Below are positions 1 through 10,931 of a DNA stretch of 64,000 nucleotides, piece by piece; position 1 is the first letter of the stretch; every line of letters starts with the position of its first letter. This stretch comes from Flavobacteriaceae bacterium (lineage in GTDB: Bacteria > Bacteroidota > Bacteroidia > Flavobacteriales > Flavobacteriaceae), in NCBI GenBank assembly GCA_003443635.1, contig CP031964.1, forward strand, positions 1 to 64,000, read 5' to 3'. A model generated the notes under the pieces. The model was not told the origin of the DNA and ran no database searches. It saw only the letters and a program-made list of their open reading frames with translations. The position numbers and the translations under genes are program-made.

Positions 1-311
1 TCATACCAATTATCTACATAAGGGATTTGATAAATTAAATTGGGTATAGAGTAAAATTTAAAAAAACAAATTGTTTTATATCCTTTTTCTATTAAATCTA
101 ATGAAATAAATAATTCATTAGTTATAAAAATCAATTCAAAATTTACTTTTTCAATACTTTCATTAAAATAAATTGTTCCAAATAAAGCATTTAAAAATAT
201 ATCCATATCGCTGTAATCCACAAAAAAACCAATAACCTTTTCATCATCAATTTTTTCAGGTAAAATTTTTTTTTGTAAATCTGAATTTAATTTACCTATT
301 ATCTTTAGCAT
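1..311 (-). CDS. Small protein downstream of RHS toxin, candidate immunity protein (partial)
   Basis: An open frame begins with ATG at 311 and stays open to the left edge, giving at least 103 residues, so its C-terminus is missing. It begins MLKIIGKLNSDLQKK and contains the segment FFVDYSDMDIFLNALFGTIY. It has no signal peptide or membrane segment and looks like a small soluble cytoplasmic protein. It starts 36 bases after the stop of the 3519-aa RHS protein, on the same strand. In RHS-type polymorphic toxin loci the gene immediately after the toxin domain normally encodes the cognate immunity protein, so that role is inferred from position. I do not recognise the sequence family. Confidence 0.6.
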   Translation of the reverse strand, partial: MLKIIGKLNSDLQKKILPEKIDDEKVIGFFVDYSDMDIFLNALFGTIYFNESIEKVNFELIFITNELFISLDLIEKGYKTICFFKFYSIPNLIYQIPYVDNWY

Positions 312-347
312 ATTAATTGTCTTTATTTAGTTTTTCTATAAATTCTT

Positions 348-3300
348 CTATCTTTTTAACTCTTCTTTTTGAGCTATATCTGTAGCTTTTTTATAAAAAG
401 TATTTATTTGACCTTGAGTTAGTTCCTTAGTCTCTTTCAAAATAGTATTAATGTTTTGCATGCTCACACCTGAAGGAACTTCAATTCCCATCTCCTTAAA
501 AATAGCTTTTGCTTGAGAAAGAGTAATTGAAGCCGTTCTTTCAAAAAACAATGATGGTTTAATATTAAGTACTACTTCTTTTTCCATTTCTGCCAAACGA
601 TTTGAAGGTAATATAGGAATATCTTTTAATGCTTTAATATCTCCTAATAATAAGATAGCTTTACCTTTTGCCTTGTTCAATTCAGAAAAAATCGTTGCTT
701 TTAAAGGATCAGTACTTGTAAAAGTCGCAGAATGTTTTATAGCTGTTGCCCCGCCTTGGAACCCTTTGGTTGTCCCTCTAAACAAATATTTCAGAGGCCG
801 TGCTACATCATCAAAATTTCCAGGATAATCATTTAACGGATCGGGGTCAATCAAACTTGCTGTTAATCCTGCTACTCCAACTGCAGTTTGTTGATTTATA
901 GGGTTTGATGCTATCGCTGCAAGTTTATAAAATCCATAGGCAAGTTCCCCAGAAGCATATGCTTCATAAGCAATACCTCCTGTAATAATTGTAAGAACAA
1001 TAAGCCCTCCGATTTTTACGTTTTCTGCTTGCCTTAAATCCTCTTCAGAAAGCAAAGACCAATCTAATACAACATTATGATGACATTCTACACAAGGTAT
1101 TGTTGGTTCATTAGAAGTTTTTAATTTTGGAGTTGAACTTTCATTTGTGTCTGGAATTGGTATATACTCTTCTAAACCATCTAAATCAATTGCTAAAATA
1201 GGCTTGTTACCTGCAAACTGATAAGGCGTATACCATGGAAAAGTAGATGAAAGTGGGTCTATGCTTAAAAACTTCCCTAATCTTGCATCATAAATTCTAA
1301 ATCCATAATCATACTGTAAACCTTCTCCTTTAATTTCATCATCTTTTTCTTTACCATTAAACCCATAGCGATAGTTATCGGTGCTTCCATGGCGATTAGG
1401 CAGTAGCATCCCAAATGGATAGTAATCATTAAAAGAAAGAACGTCGGGCATAAAGATAGCTAAATTTTCTTCACTTCCGCTTCCACCTGATTGTGCATCG
1501 GTAACATCTTCAATAATAACATTATCTACATAATAAGTTCCTGAAGAAAATAAAAACCCACTACTTGGTGTACTTACAATAACATTATAATCACCTGTTT
1601 GGTTAGCTGTAAATGTATGTGTAAATGTGCCACTAGTAGCTATCGCTTGGTTTAAGTTGACTCCCGATCCGGAAATTCTAAATTCTAAACTCGTGTTAAA
1701 TGTACTTCTATCTACATCTAAAGTTACAGTATAGGTACGTCCAGCTGTAAGTGCATAATCTCCTATTCCTCCTACAGGTCCAATAAATGGTCTTACCGAT
1801 AAACGTCCTCCACTACGATTTAAGGACGAAAATCCTGAACCATACTCACTCCATGGGTTTATTGTGGTCTCAAAATCGCTAGTAAATACTACTACTCCAG
1901 GAGCATCGCTACTCCCATTATCCATTATTTTGCGATCTGAAACTACCTCCAGTACATTACCTAAATGATTACTCAACTCAAAACGTTTGTCTCCTACCGT
2001 TCTGTTATAAATATTATTTGCTACAGCGGGAGCTCCATCTCCAGAAGACGGAATTGATATGTTTTTTTGCTCTATACCTAATCTTGAGCTACCGTAAATA
2101 TGATGTTCTTTTAAAGTTACAGAAGGTTGCCCTCCTAGTCCAAATATATCGGCCGTTGTATTATAAACTGCCATAACATTACCTTGGGCATCTCTTACAT
2201 ATACTGTAGTAGTTGCATTAAAGCTATCTTCATCAGATACCGTTTTTGCAATACGATTTCCTAAACCGTCATAATGAAATTGTATAGTTGTATTATTAAA
2301 ACCAAAATTACCAGCTTTAACAATATTATCTACTTTGCCATCTACACGCCAAGTAATATTTAACGCTTCTCTATCATCAGATATTAATTGTCCTATCTCA
2401 TCATAGGTGTAATTACCATTATTTTGATCGATTAAATCGTTATATAATGCTTGTGAAATTGTTTCATCAACATGATCTAACTGATTTGTTTTTTCTTGCA
2501 ATCCCGTTTGTGGATTTAGTTTTGTTTTATAACTATAGGTTAGATTATCTATAGTTTGCAAAGTACTATTTGTTAAAGCTTGTCGAGACAGATCATTAAG
2601 ATTTCCGTTTCTATCATAACTATAATTACCTGAATAATTATTTGTATTTGCACCTTCGCTTATATCATAACCATTCATGCTTTTAATGCGGTTGAGTTGG
2701 TCGTATTCGTAGTGATTAAGTTGTGTTCCTAAAACCGTTTCGTTATGATCTGTTAAAGCTGTAGCCATTTGCTTAATATTACCATTGTACAGGTTTTTAA
2801 TATTTTGTGGTCCTGTGCTACTATTTACAAAAGCATTGATACTTCCTATTGGTTGGTAATCTTCATCATTATACGTTAACGCATATCCATAAGCATCTTG
2901 AGCAACATTACCATTTACAGCGCCATCACCTCCAAGGTCATTTGCTTCGCCTATTTGATCAGAATTCACACCTTTTAACCAGCCTTGAATGGTATAGGCA
3001 TAATCCATACCTTGTACTTTTTTATCTCCAAGCTCCATACGTGCCATTGGGCCATGAGCATAGTAATCATAACTACTATCGGTTTCCCAGATCACACCAT
3101 CTGAAGAGGTCTCTACTTGTACAATCCTGTTATCGGCATCATAATTATATTTATGAATAAACTGATCGATCTTTCCTTTTTGATAATATACTTTATTTAC
3201 ATTCCCGCTAATAAGGTCATACTCATACTGAATTCTTTTGATTCCATCATATAGTGATGTTGTAAAATCTTCATCAATCGGATCAACAAATGATACTCGA

Positions 3301-6300
3301 TGGTGTTGTACGAACTCATTTACATTACCATGGATATCATAATTATAATACATGGCATTATCAAAATCTATTTGATTGGTGGATGTTGTAACATTATTGT
3401 AATAATATACAGCTGTAACTCGATTTCTGGAATTTGTTAATGTAAGATCGTCCAGAGATTGTACAGTTTCAAATATACTTACTGCATTAGTAACTGGATC
3501 TGTATAACGTGTTCGTGTAACCTCTTGCTGGTTACTAGATATACTTTGAGGGAACGGTGTAGAACCATCATCTGTAAAGCCATTAGTATTTACAACTAAT
3601 CCTGTGGTGGTATTAACGAGTTTCCCTGTGGTGGTATTAATTGCTATTGCAGTATTAGGGACTAGCTCTCCTGCTTCTACAATACGACCTAACTCATCGT
3701 AAGTTGTATAACTAAAATTATTATTTGCCAATTGCTTAGCGTTTTGTGATGCTACAATACGCCCTAATGCATCATAAGCAAAACGCGTTTCGCCTCCATC
3801 GGGTGTATATTGTTGTACTAATTGATTTAATGAATTATAATTGTATTCGGTTTTATACTCATGATCTGGTAATAATGTTGAGACTTCGGCAGCTTCATTA
3901 GTATTTCTATACATATTAATGCGATCATTCAGCGATAAAGATCCTCCAGCTACTGGTGCATTTAATTCGGCATCTGTAAACCGATCTACTCCTTGAGGTG
4001 GTACCGTTTGTGTTAAATTACCTGCCTGATCGTAATAGTACAATGTGTATTGATACTCTTTATCAAAGTAGGTCATCGTAAAATTCTCTACTGCGTTCTC
4101 AGTTGCATTTTTTAAATATGCTTTTATAAAATCTTCACGTTCTCTCTCCAAAAACGTCCCATAAGCATCTAAACTATAACTTGTATAAATGCTTGTTTCA
4201 AATTCTTTACAAGGCGAGTCTTCTGGAAGATCTATAGTATAATCATCTGTAGTTATTGGCAAGGTTACCGGTAAACTAATACAAATAGCGCCTTCTTGTG
4301 AGATTTCGTTTAAATGGTCTGATGTAAATTGTGCCCAAGTTTTAATTTCGTCTGACGTTAATGTTACATCATTTACATGAGTTACATAAGCATCAATTAC
4401 AGATTGCATATCGTTATACCCATAACCAAACTCTGTTGCGCCAAAAGTAGTAATTGTTATATAACGTTCTGATAATGCTGGATCTGCAACTCCTAATTGA
4501 GTTAAATAATACTCATAATCATCTGTAATATAAGCTAATTGAAGTTCACAAAATTCTTCGAGTGTATACGCTTGTTCCGTATCATTTAAAGTGGCAATTG
4601 TTGCATTAAATACATCAAATTTTTCTGTACAACTTACCGGATCTACAGGTTGTGGAATACATTCTGCAATAGCGCTACAAGATTCTGCTACCGGATCTCC
4701 ATCTACTCCAAAAATCAATAATTGATATAAATCTCCTGTATCTGGGTCTTGGTAGTCTATTTGAGCTATGAATCCAAAATTATCTACAGGTAATTCATTT
4801 TTTAATTTTAACTGTGCTTTAAATCCTAAACTTACTCCTTGTTCAAAAATAAATGGTGTATCGTCTGCCCAAGTACCTTCTAAAGTCGTATTAAATGCTA
4901 ATCCTGTACCTACTAAAGGATCATCTATCCAACTCGATGGGTTAGGGTTAATCTGGCTTATACCATCTGAAGACAGTGCAGAACCACTTCCTTCATTTAA
5001 TGGGAAAGATCGTTTTATTGTATTAATATCATATGAAAAATTAAATACATCAAAATCCATCGGGAAAAATGCGTTCCATGATAAACGATTTGCTGGTGGG
5101 AAATGAGTTGTTGACCCATCTAATGTTGTGCCTTCGTTAAATTGTATATTTAAATTATTGTTTGCTGGTGTATAACGTTGTCCATTAATAATCATTTCTA
5201 CAGAATTATAATCAGCTTCATTTGTAGAATAAGTATCAAAATCAATATTTAATTCTAAATTAACTAACTCATCCAAACCAATACTCAATCCTATAGGGCT
5301 AAAAAAGACATCTCTAAAGTATAATTGATTCCCCTGAGAACCATCACCTGTAGGTCCTCCACCACTAACTTGCTTTCTTAATGTAAAAGCAGGTTTTAAA
5401 CGTGTTTCGCCTAATATAGCTGTTATATCTTCTAGAGCAGTATTAAAGCTTTGTTGTGAGGCAAATGTTTGTGTCGAACTTTGCTGACCTATTCCTATTG
5501 GAGCAGGAATACTCAATTGAGTTTGATTAAGTTGTTCTATTACTGAGTTAGTGCTTAATGTTATTATACTACTTTGCTCAATACCAGTTTGAAGAGCTTC
5601 TTCACTGCATATATCATTATAACCATCTATTAAAAACTGCTCAATCGTAGTTTCAAAATTTGCTCCGTCAAACTCTGTAGCATCAAAAGCTATATAATCT
5701 GAAAAACGCACTCCTAAGCTTGGTGTAAACTCAATAGGGGTTCTCGTATCTAATAACTCATCTAAAAACTCATAAGGGGTTAAAGCAGGGAGTGCAGCAT
5801 CCGTTCTGGTTATTGTAGTATCTGTTCCATCTAATACAATGAAGAATATTTTATTTACTACATTTTCTGCATATAAATCATTCATTGCAGTTCTTATTTC
5901 ACCTATATCGCCTACTCTATCTGCTGTAATTAAATAATACAATACGTCCATAGGAGCATTAAATGATGCGTTTAAGATCCCATTAGTTAAATTTAAAATT
6001 GTATTTGAATAATTAGTGTCTTGAGCTCTAAATAAAGGAAGGCTTATAATTTCGTTACTAGTATTAACCGTTGTAGGATCGATTAATACTGCATGATCTG
6101 TTTCATTACTTATAAAACGAGTGCCTGTAGAGTGATCATCAATTGTTGTAAAAGAAATTGCATTATCTATTGTTGTATTGGCAAATCTAGTAACACCTTC
6201 CCCCAGATTTAAACGTCTGTCATTATTCATTGGTAAGCTATTAGGTATACTAAAAGCAAATCCTATATGTGCTGCACAATTAGCTTCTTCCTCATTAAAT

Positions 6301-9300
6301 ACATAATAATCATTAATATCATCACAGCATAAAAAATTAAGTAATGCATTTTCCGTAGCCGTTGCAGTTCCTTCTGCGCTTGCTCTATTAAAATTGCCAT
6401 CTAACCATGTTACTTTGGCCGATTGACCAACAATCATATCTTCTGCGGTATTATATATTAAATCAAAACTAAGATCAGTTACTGTAACTCCAGTTGGTAT
6501 TTGTTGATCTAAACTCATTAGAAAACGCTGCTCTCCATCAATATCAATAACATACGTGTTATCTCCTAAAAAACTCCATATTGCAACACCGTTACCAAAG
6601 AAATCAGGCAAGTAACCTCTATCATATATATTTAAACTACTTACATTAACATTAGCTGCATTAATTTGGTTAGTATCACTAAGTTCATCTATTAGTTTTA
6701 CCATAGCCTTGCTAAACTGACTTTCTTTATTACAAGCTCCAGTCTCATCATAGGTGTTACCCCCTCCTAAATATTGACCATCTCCTGTTGGATCTGAAAT
6801 ACTACAGTTTGAAATTCTCGCAAGTGTTGTTCCTGTTATTATTATTTCATGATACGTTCCTGAAGCATCTATTTGTGCTAAAGCCTGATATGAAAACACT
6901 TGTGTTGTTTCATCATAGGAAGCTGTCATGTTAAGCACATTTACTATATCCCATGAACTTCCATAATTACTCCAATTAAAGTTAAGCGCAGTAAATGTGG
7001 TCGGTATATTTACCGTTACATCTGAATCTGGTAAGAGTGCATCAGATGTAATATTCAATGTTAGTTCTTCTCCCGAAATGCTTGCATTAGTAGACACTGT
7101 ATTTGCTGGAAATATTCCTCCAAATTCTTCGAATAGATTTTTCCCTAAATATTGGCCATTATATAGTCGCGTTCCAGAAACTGAATTTCCTGACAACGAG
7201 CTTTCTTTAAAATATCCATCTAGATACAATGTCATATCTCTAGCTAATGGGCATGTTCCTGTATTGATATAATATTCATAATCTACTTGATCTGCAATAT
7301 CGTCAACAACATCTTCAGGATCTGCTCCAGCATTATGAAGCATATCTGTAGGAAGAAACCTTTTCTGTTTAGTAATATAATTATCAACATATGTATCATT
7401 ACATAGGCCTTCTGGTAATCCATTTAAATATGCTGTTAAAGTAGACGCTGCAGAGGTATATGTAGAGATATTGGCTACTAAAGGTGCCGGAGCTTCAGAA
7501 ATACCTATACAACCATTATAACTTACTTGTGTCTGTGCATATGCATTAATAAATACCGATTTTATACGTTGTTTTAAAGCTAAATAACTAGCTTTATAAG
7601 AGTTCCAGAATTGATCTTGTCTACTTATTTCTAATGTATTAAGCTCAGTAATAATTGTATTGGTTTCAGTAGGTGGGTTACATTCACTTAAACTATTACA
7701 TGCTACTGTAGAATAAATTGTTGAGAGCATTGATTTATTAGAACCATCATAATTTGTTGTTAAAGCTTCATTCATTATACTTTGTCTGGCAGAAAAAATA
7801 GTTGAAGATTCAAAAGTTCCACTTAGTTGATTTTGAAAGTACGGATCTTGATCAAGAATAGCTGTAGTATTAGTTGTTAATAAACCTACATTTGCTGCTT
7901 CATCATAAGTGGTAATACCTTGTAAATAACCATCAAAACCATCTGAAGTAAATATTAAATTAGTTGTTGTTGTATGTTCTAATTCGCATAACGCATTTGT
8001 GTACAATAAATAGTCATATTCTGGATGATAACTCAATAAAGAATAAGCCCAACTACTTTGCCATATTTCTATAAAATTCGAACTGTTTAATAAATATTGT
8101 GGTTCTACAAAGTATTCTTTTGAGGTTTCTACATCTTCAGTAGGTGTTAATGAATTTACCCCATTTATATCTATAGCTGGAATATAAGAAACTTGTGTTT
8201 CTCCATCCACCTCTATTTCTACTTGTCTTACTTTTAAATAACTAACTGTTCCATCATCATCATAATAATGCCCTGAAGTAAATAATGAAGTACTTGAATT
8301 TGCACCATCATAATCTGCATGATATGGGTTTTTCCAACTATTATGAGTTCCGTCAGAAGTCTTGGTGCTAAATAAAACATTGTTTGCATCAAATATATTT
8401 AAGAGCCCTGTTTCTCCTCCATTTATTCCATTTCCATATTGCCCAGTCGGACTCATATCTAACAATAACTGATTTAATGCTATCTCACAAGAAGTTGTAT
8501 TTGGTGTTTCTCCATTACCAAGGTTATCGACTAAACAAGGTGCGCGACATGCATCAATTGCATCTTGCCATTGTGTTTCCAGAGCTTCAGTTAATCGGTC
8601 TAATTCTTCTTGATCTAAAGATGCTATTACATTTTGATCATAGGTTGCAATTTGTGAGTTTGCATAATCTGAAGGCGTTGCATATAATGCTGTAAAATTA
8701 GCTTCACATTCTTCACAACTCACATCGCAATCGTCAATAATTATTGGTTCGGGTGTTATAGTTGTTGGCGCTACATAACAAGGGTCATTTTCATCTTGTA
8801 ATCTTGCTATATAATTATCTGCATAAGCTTCCACTACAGAGTCATTAACCGTTAAGGTCTTTGATACTGTAAATGTACCTCGATCTACATTAGCAATGGT
8901 CTCTGGTATCGAAAATGTATTTCCTGGAGCTTCACTAGTATCGCCTAAATTAACAGTTTGTTCAATTTTAGGGAGTATGCTTTGCGCATCTTCATCTAAA
9001 ACATCGATAGTTAAATCATAAATTACTGGATAAGAATTATCGACAACACATTCGTATATAAAAAATGGAACATTATTAGTTACATCATAGTTAAATGTTC
9101 GAGTACCATCAAATACTACGGTTTTTATTGCACTATAAGATAATTTATCTTCTAATGGTCCATATGCACCTGTAATTCCCGCCTCATTATTATCGATAGG
9201 AGTATCTGTATCTGTATTGGTAATTTTACCTAATAGATCTGTTGTTAAATCATCATGTAAAGCTGTATTAGTTTCATCGTCTAAACCAATTAAATGTTCT

Positions 9301-10907
9301 GGTGTATCTCCAGCTAACGCAGTTGCTATAGTACGCCCTTGAGGGTCTATATAGCTAATACTTAATTGACCGTTAGGATCTAACACCATATTTTTTTTGT
9401 AGTGAGATGCATTTCCTACGGCATAGCCAAATAATCTATTTAATTCTTTTTGCTCAGGAACTGCATAATAATATTCCATCTCATGTCCTGACCCTAATTG
9501 GTGGATATTACCTACACCACTCTTTCTACGAATTCTCCCTGTATTATCTGGTGTATATTCAATTTGAGAAAAAGGATATTGTAATGCGTCAGGAATTCGA
9601 TTTTGATAATTATCTGCCAAAGTATTTGATGATGAATAATAATTACTAGCACCGCTAGTTACCCCCATCTTTTTAGCATCAGAAGGTTGATCTGTTATGT
9701 TTTGAAGATCTAAATCAAAATCTGTATAACGATAATGTTCTCCTGCATTATTAGTATTAAATCCTGTATAATATTTTAGTTGATTCTCATTAGTAGGTAC
9801 AGGTAATACTTCTACCGCTGGACGTCCTTGAGCATCATAAACAACCTCGCCTATAACTGCATTTTCGTCTGAATTTATGGTGGTTACCGTTTGGCGATTA
9901 CGTAATGATCCGTCAAAATAACTTACTACTTCTTTTTTCTTACCATCTTCTGCATAAGAAGCTTGAAATTGCCAGTTCTTATTGGCTTCGTGATCAGCAG
10001 TAATTTCATATATATGATTCCAATCGGCTACTGTAGCTTCATCTCCTTGTGGTGATGAGGTCCAAGAACTATATTTGTTTTTAGATAGGTCTGCTAAAAA
10101 ATTCCCTACTGCTCTTACACGATAGATTATAAATCCTCTTGAATATACCAATGGAATTTTATAATCAAGATCGCTCGTCTGCACTCTGGTACTATTGATT
10201 CCAAAATATTTTGCTGAAAAAAACACATCTGAAGGTGTTAGAGCAACATCTTTTTGTTCTCCATAATTATCCACCCAAGTCCACTCCAATTCATAATAAC
10301 GAGCTTCAGGAACCTCATCCCATGCAACTTCTAATTCAGTATTATTATTTGCTAAAACTCCTGTTAAATTTGTAGGCGCTAATTGTGGCAACTCATAATA
10401 TCTATTAGTTTCAAAACCAACTGTTAAAGTTATATTTTCAGGTACGGCACCATTAATCTCAGTAGCCGATCCATTTCCTATATCTTCAAACTCTGTACCT
10501 AATATTGTTATGCTTAACCCATAACTATCGTTTACTATATGTTGTGATAAATCAATAACATTCCCTATTCCTGGTGATAAATTATGATTCACCTCTATAT
10601 CAACTGTAGAGCTATTGCTATCTAATGTTCCGTCTGGTAAAGTAGGTGTTACTTGCAACGTTAATTTAAACCTATATGCTGTAAATGGTTCGATATTTTC
10701 ATTTACTCCTAATCTTATATATGAATACGTATTTACATCTGTAGTTCCAGTTAACGCTGAAGATGTTGTTGTAGATAGTGTATTATTTACAACCAGATCT
10801 GTAGGCCCAAAATCTTGTGTGATATTTTGGGAATAACCATAATATGTTGTCACAAATAATAGTATTAACCATTTAATACTTAGCGATGTATTTTTTTTAG
10901 TAAACAT
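348..10907 (-). CDS. Giant RHS-repeat protein with C-terminal ADP-ribosyltransferase-like toxin domain
   Basis: This 3519-aa secreted protein begins with a Sec signal peptide ending near YYGYSQ. A fibronectin-like segment (about residues 170-290) precedes a DUF6443-type start of the RHS part (about 300-370). A long cysteine-containing insert follows, then YD/RHS repeats (about 2300-2950, for example YDALGRI and YDELGRI). A jelly-roll-like insert sits near 3010-3130, and the RHS-associated core motif near 3200-3240 (YDYGFRIYDARLGKFLSIDP). After the core comes a variable tail: a CVECHH pair, a hydrophobic stretch, then LFRGTT near 3374, TFTSTDP near 3397 and EMEKEVVL near 3442. That order matches the R-S-E pattern of ADP-ribosyltransferases, so the tail is probably a toxin domain. 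It starts 24 bases after the LolA-like gene and is followed by a candidate immunity gene. The RHS assignment is firm; the enzyme activity is inferred. Confidence 0.85.
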   Translation of the reverse strand: MFTKKNTSLSIKWLILLFVTTYYGYSQNITQDFGPTDLVVNNTLSTTTSSALTGTTDVNTYSYIRLGVNENIEPFTAYRFKLTLQVTPTLPDGTLDSNSSTVDIEVNHNLSPGIGNVIDLSQHIVNDSYGLSITILGTEFEDIGNGSATEINGAVPENITLTVGFETNRYYELPQLAPTNLTGVLANNNTELEVAWDEVPEARYYELEWTWVDNYGEQKDVALTPSDVFFSAKYFGINSTRVQTSDLDYKIPLVYSRGFIIYRVRAVGNFLADLSKNKYSSWTSSPQGDEATVADWNHIYEITADHEANKNWQFQASYAEDGKKKEVVSYFDGSLRNRQTVTTINSDENAVIGEVVYDAQGRPAVEVLPVPTNENQLKYYTGFNTNNAGEHYRYTDFDLDLQNITDQPSDAKKMGVTSGASNYYSSSNTLADNYQNRIPDALQYPFSQIEYTPDNTGRIRRKSGVGNIHQLGSGHEMEYYYAVPEQKELNRLFGYAVGNASHYKKNMVLDPNGQLSISYIDPQGRTIATALAGDTPEHLIGLDDETNTALHDDLTTDLLGKITNTDTDTPIDNNEAGITGAYGPLEDKLSYSAIKTVVFDGTRTFNYDVTNNVPFFIYECVVDNSYPVIYDLTIDVLDEDAQSILPKIEQTVNLGDTSEAPGNTFSIPETIANVDRGTFTVSKTLTVNDSVVEAYADNYIARLQDENDPCYVAPTTITPEPIIIDDCDVSCEECEANFTALYATPSDYANSQIATYDQNVIASLDQEELDRLTEALETQWQDAIDACRAPCLVDNLGNGETPNTTSCEIALNQLLLDMSPTGQYGNGINGGETGLLNIFDANNVLFSTKTSDGTHNSWKNPYHADYDGANSSTSLFTSGHYYDDDGTVSYLKVRQVEIEVDGETQVSYIPAIDINGVNSLTPTEDVETSKEYFVEPQYLLNSSNFIEIWQSSWAYSLLSYHPEYDYLLYTNALCELEHTTTTNLIFTSDGFDGYLQGITTYDEAANVGLLTTNTTAILDQDPYFQNQLSGTFESSTIFSARQSIMNEALTTNYDGSNKSMLSTIYSTVACNSLSECNPPTETNTIITELNTLEISRQDQFWNSYKASYLALKQRIKSVFINAYAQTQVSYNGCIGISEAPAPLVANISTYTSAASTLTAYLNGLPEGLCNDTYVDNYITKQKRFLPTDMLHNAGADPEDVVDDIADQVDYEYYINTGTCPLARDMTLYLDGYFKESSLSGNSVSGTRLYNGQYLGKNLFEEFGGIFPANTVSTNASISGEELTLNITSDALLPDSDVTVNIPTTFTALNFNWSNYGSSWDIVNVLNMTASYDETTQVFSYQALAQIDASGTYHEIIITGTTLARISNCSISDPTGDGQYLGGGNTYDETGACNKESQFSKAMVKLIDELSDTNQINAANVNVSSLNIYDRGYLPDFFGNGVAIWSFLGDNTYVIDIDGEQRFLMSLDQQIPTGVTVTDLSFDLIYNTAEDMIVGQSAKVTWLDGNFNRASAEGTATATENALLNFLCCDDINDYYVFNEEEANCAAHIGFAFSIPNSLPMNNDRRLNLGEGVTRFANTTIDNAISFTTIDDHSTGTRFISNETDHAVLIDPTTVNTSNEIISLPLFRAQDTNYSNTILNLTNGILNASFNAPMDVLYYLITADRVGDIGEIRTAMNDLYAENVVNKIFFIVLDGTDTTITRTDAALPALTPYEFLDELLDTRTPIEFTPSLGVRFSDYIAFDATEFDGANFETTIEQFLIDGYNDICSEEALQTGIEQSSIITLSTNSVIEQLNQTQLSIPAPIGIGQQSSTQTFASQQSFNTALEDITAILGETRLKPAFTLRKQVSGGGPTGDGSQGNQLYFRDVFFSPIGLSIGLDELVNLELNIDFDTYSTNEADYNSVEMIINGQRYTPANNNLNIQFNEGTTLDGSTTHFPPANRLSWNAFFPMDFDVFNFSYDINTIKRSFPLNEGSGSALSSDGISQINPNPSSWIDDPLVGTGLAFNTTLEGTWADDTPFIFEQGVSLGFKAQLKLKNELPVDNFGFIAQIDYQDPDTGDLYQLLIFGVDGDPVAESCSAIAECIPQPVDPVSCTEKFDVFNATIATLNDTEQAYTLEEFCELQLAYITDDYEYYLTQLGVADPALSERYITITTFGATEFGYGYNDMQSVIDAYVTHVNDVTLTSDEIKTWAQFTSDHLNEISQEGAICISLPVTLPITTDDYTIDLPEDSPCKEFETSIYTSYSLDAYGTFLEREREDFIKAYLKNATENAVENFTMTYFDKEYQYTLYYYDQAGNLTQTVPPQGVDRFTDAELNAPVAGGSLSLNDRINMYRNTNEAAEVSTLLPDHEYKTEYNYNSLNQLVQQYTPDGGETRFAYDALGRIVASQNAKQLANNNFSYTTYDELGRIVEAGELVPNTAIAINTTTGKLVNTTTGLVVNTNGFTDDGSTPFPQSISSNQQEVTRTRYTDPVTNAVSIFETVQSLDDLTLTNSRNRVTAVYYYNNVTTSTNQIDFDNAMYYNYDIHGNVNEFVQHHRVSFVDPIDEDFTTSLYDGIKRIQYEYDLISGNVNKVYYQKGKIDQFIHKYNYDADNRIVQVETSSDGVIWETDSSYDYYAHGPMARMELGDKKVQGMDYAYTIQGWLKGVNSDQIGEANDLGGDGAVNGNVAQDAYGYALTYNDEDYQPIGSINAFVNSSTGPQNIKNLYNGNIKQMATALTDHNETVLGTQLNHYEYDQLNRIKSMNGYDISEGANTNNYSGNYSYDRNGNLNDLSRQALTNSTLQTIDNLTYSYKTKLNPQTGLQEKTNQLDHVDETISQALYNDLIDQNNGNYTYDEIGQLISDDREALNITWRVDGKVDNIVKAGNFGFNNTTIQFHYDGLGNRIAKTVSDEDSFNATTTVYVRDAQGNVMAVYNTTADIFGLGGQPSVTLKEHHIYGSSRLGIEQKNISIPSSGDGAPAVANNIYNRTVGDKRFELSNHLGNVLEVVSDRKIMDNGSSDAPGVVVFTSDFETTINPWSEYGSGFSSLNRSGGRLSVRPFIGPVGGIGDYALTAGRTYTVTLDVDRSTFNTSLEFRISGSGVNLNQAIATSGTFTHTFTANQTGDYNVIVSTPSSGFLFSSGTYYVDNVIIEDVTDAQSGGSGSEENLAIFMPDVLSFNDYYPFGMLLPNRHGSTDNYRYGFNGKEKDDEIKGEGLQYDYGFRIYDARLGKFLSIDPLSSTFPWYTPYQFAGNKPILAIDLDGLEEYIPIPDTNESSTPKLKTSNEPTIPCVECHHNVVLDWSLLSEEDLRQAENVKIGGLIVLTIITGGIAYEAYASGELAYGFYKLAAIASNPINQQTAVGVAGLTASLIDPDPLNDYPGNFDDVARPLKYLFRGTTKGFQGGATAIKHSATFTSTDPLKATIFSELNKAKGKAILLLGDIKALKDIPILPSNRLAEMEKEVVLNIKPSLFFERTASITLSQAKAIFKEMGIEVPSGVSMQNINTILKETKELTQGQINTFYKKATDIAQKEELKR

Positions 10908-10931
10908 ATCTTTAATAATTTATGAGTTCGT

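Noticed and set aside
2849-9649. Plus-strand open frames within the RHS gene
   Set aside because: They lie opposite a long gene with clear RHS sequence, are low-complexity (His/Leu-rich) and show no domain.
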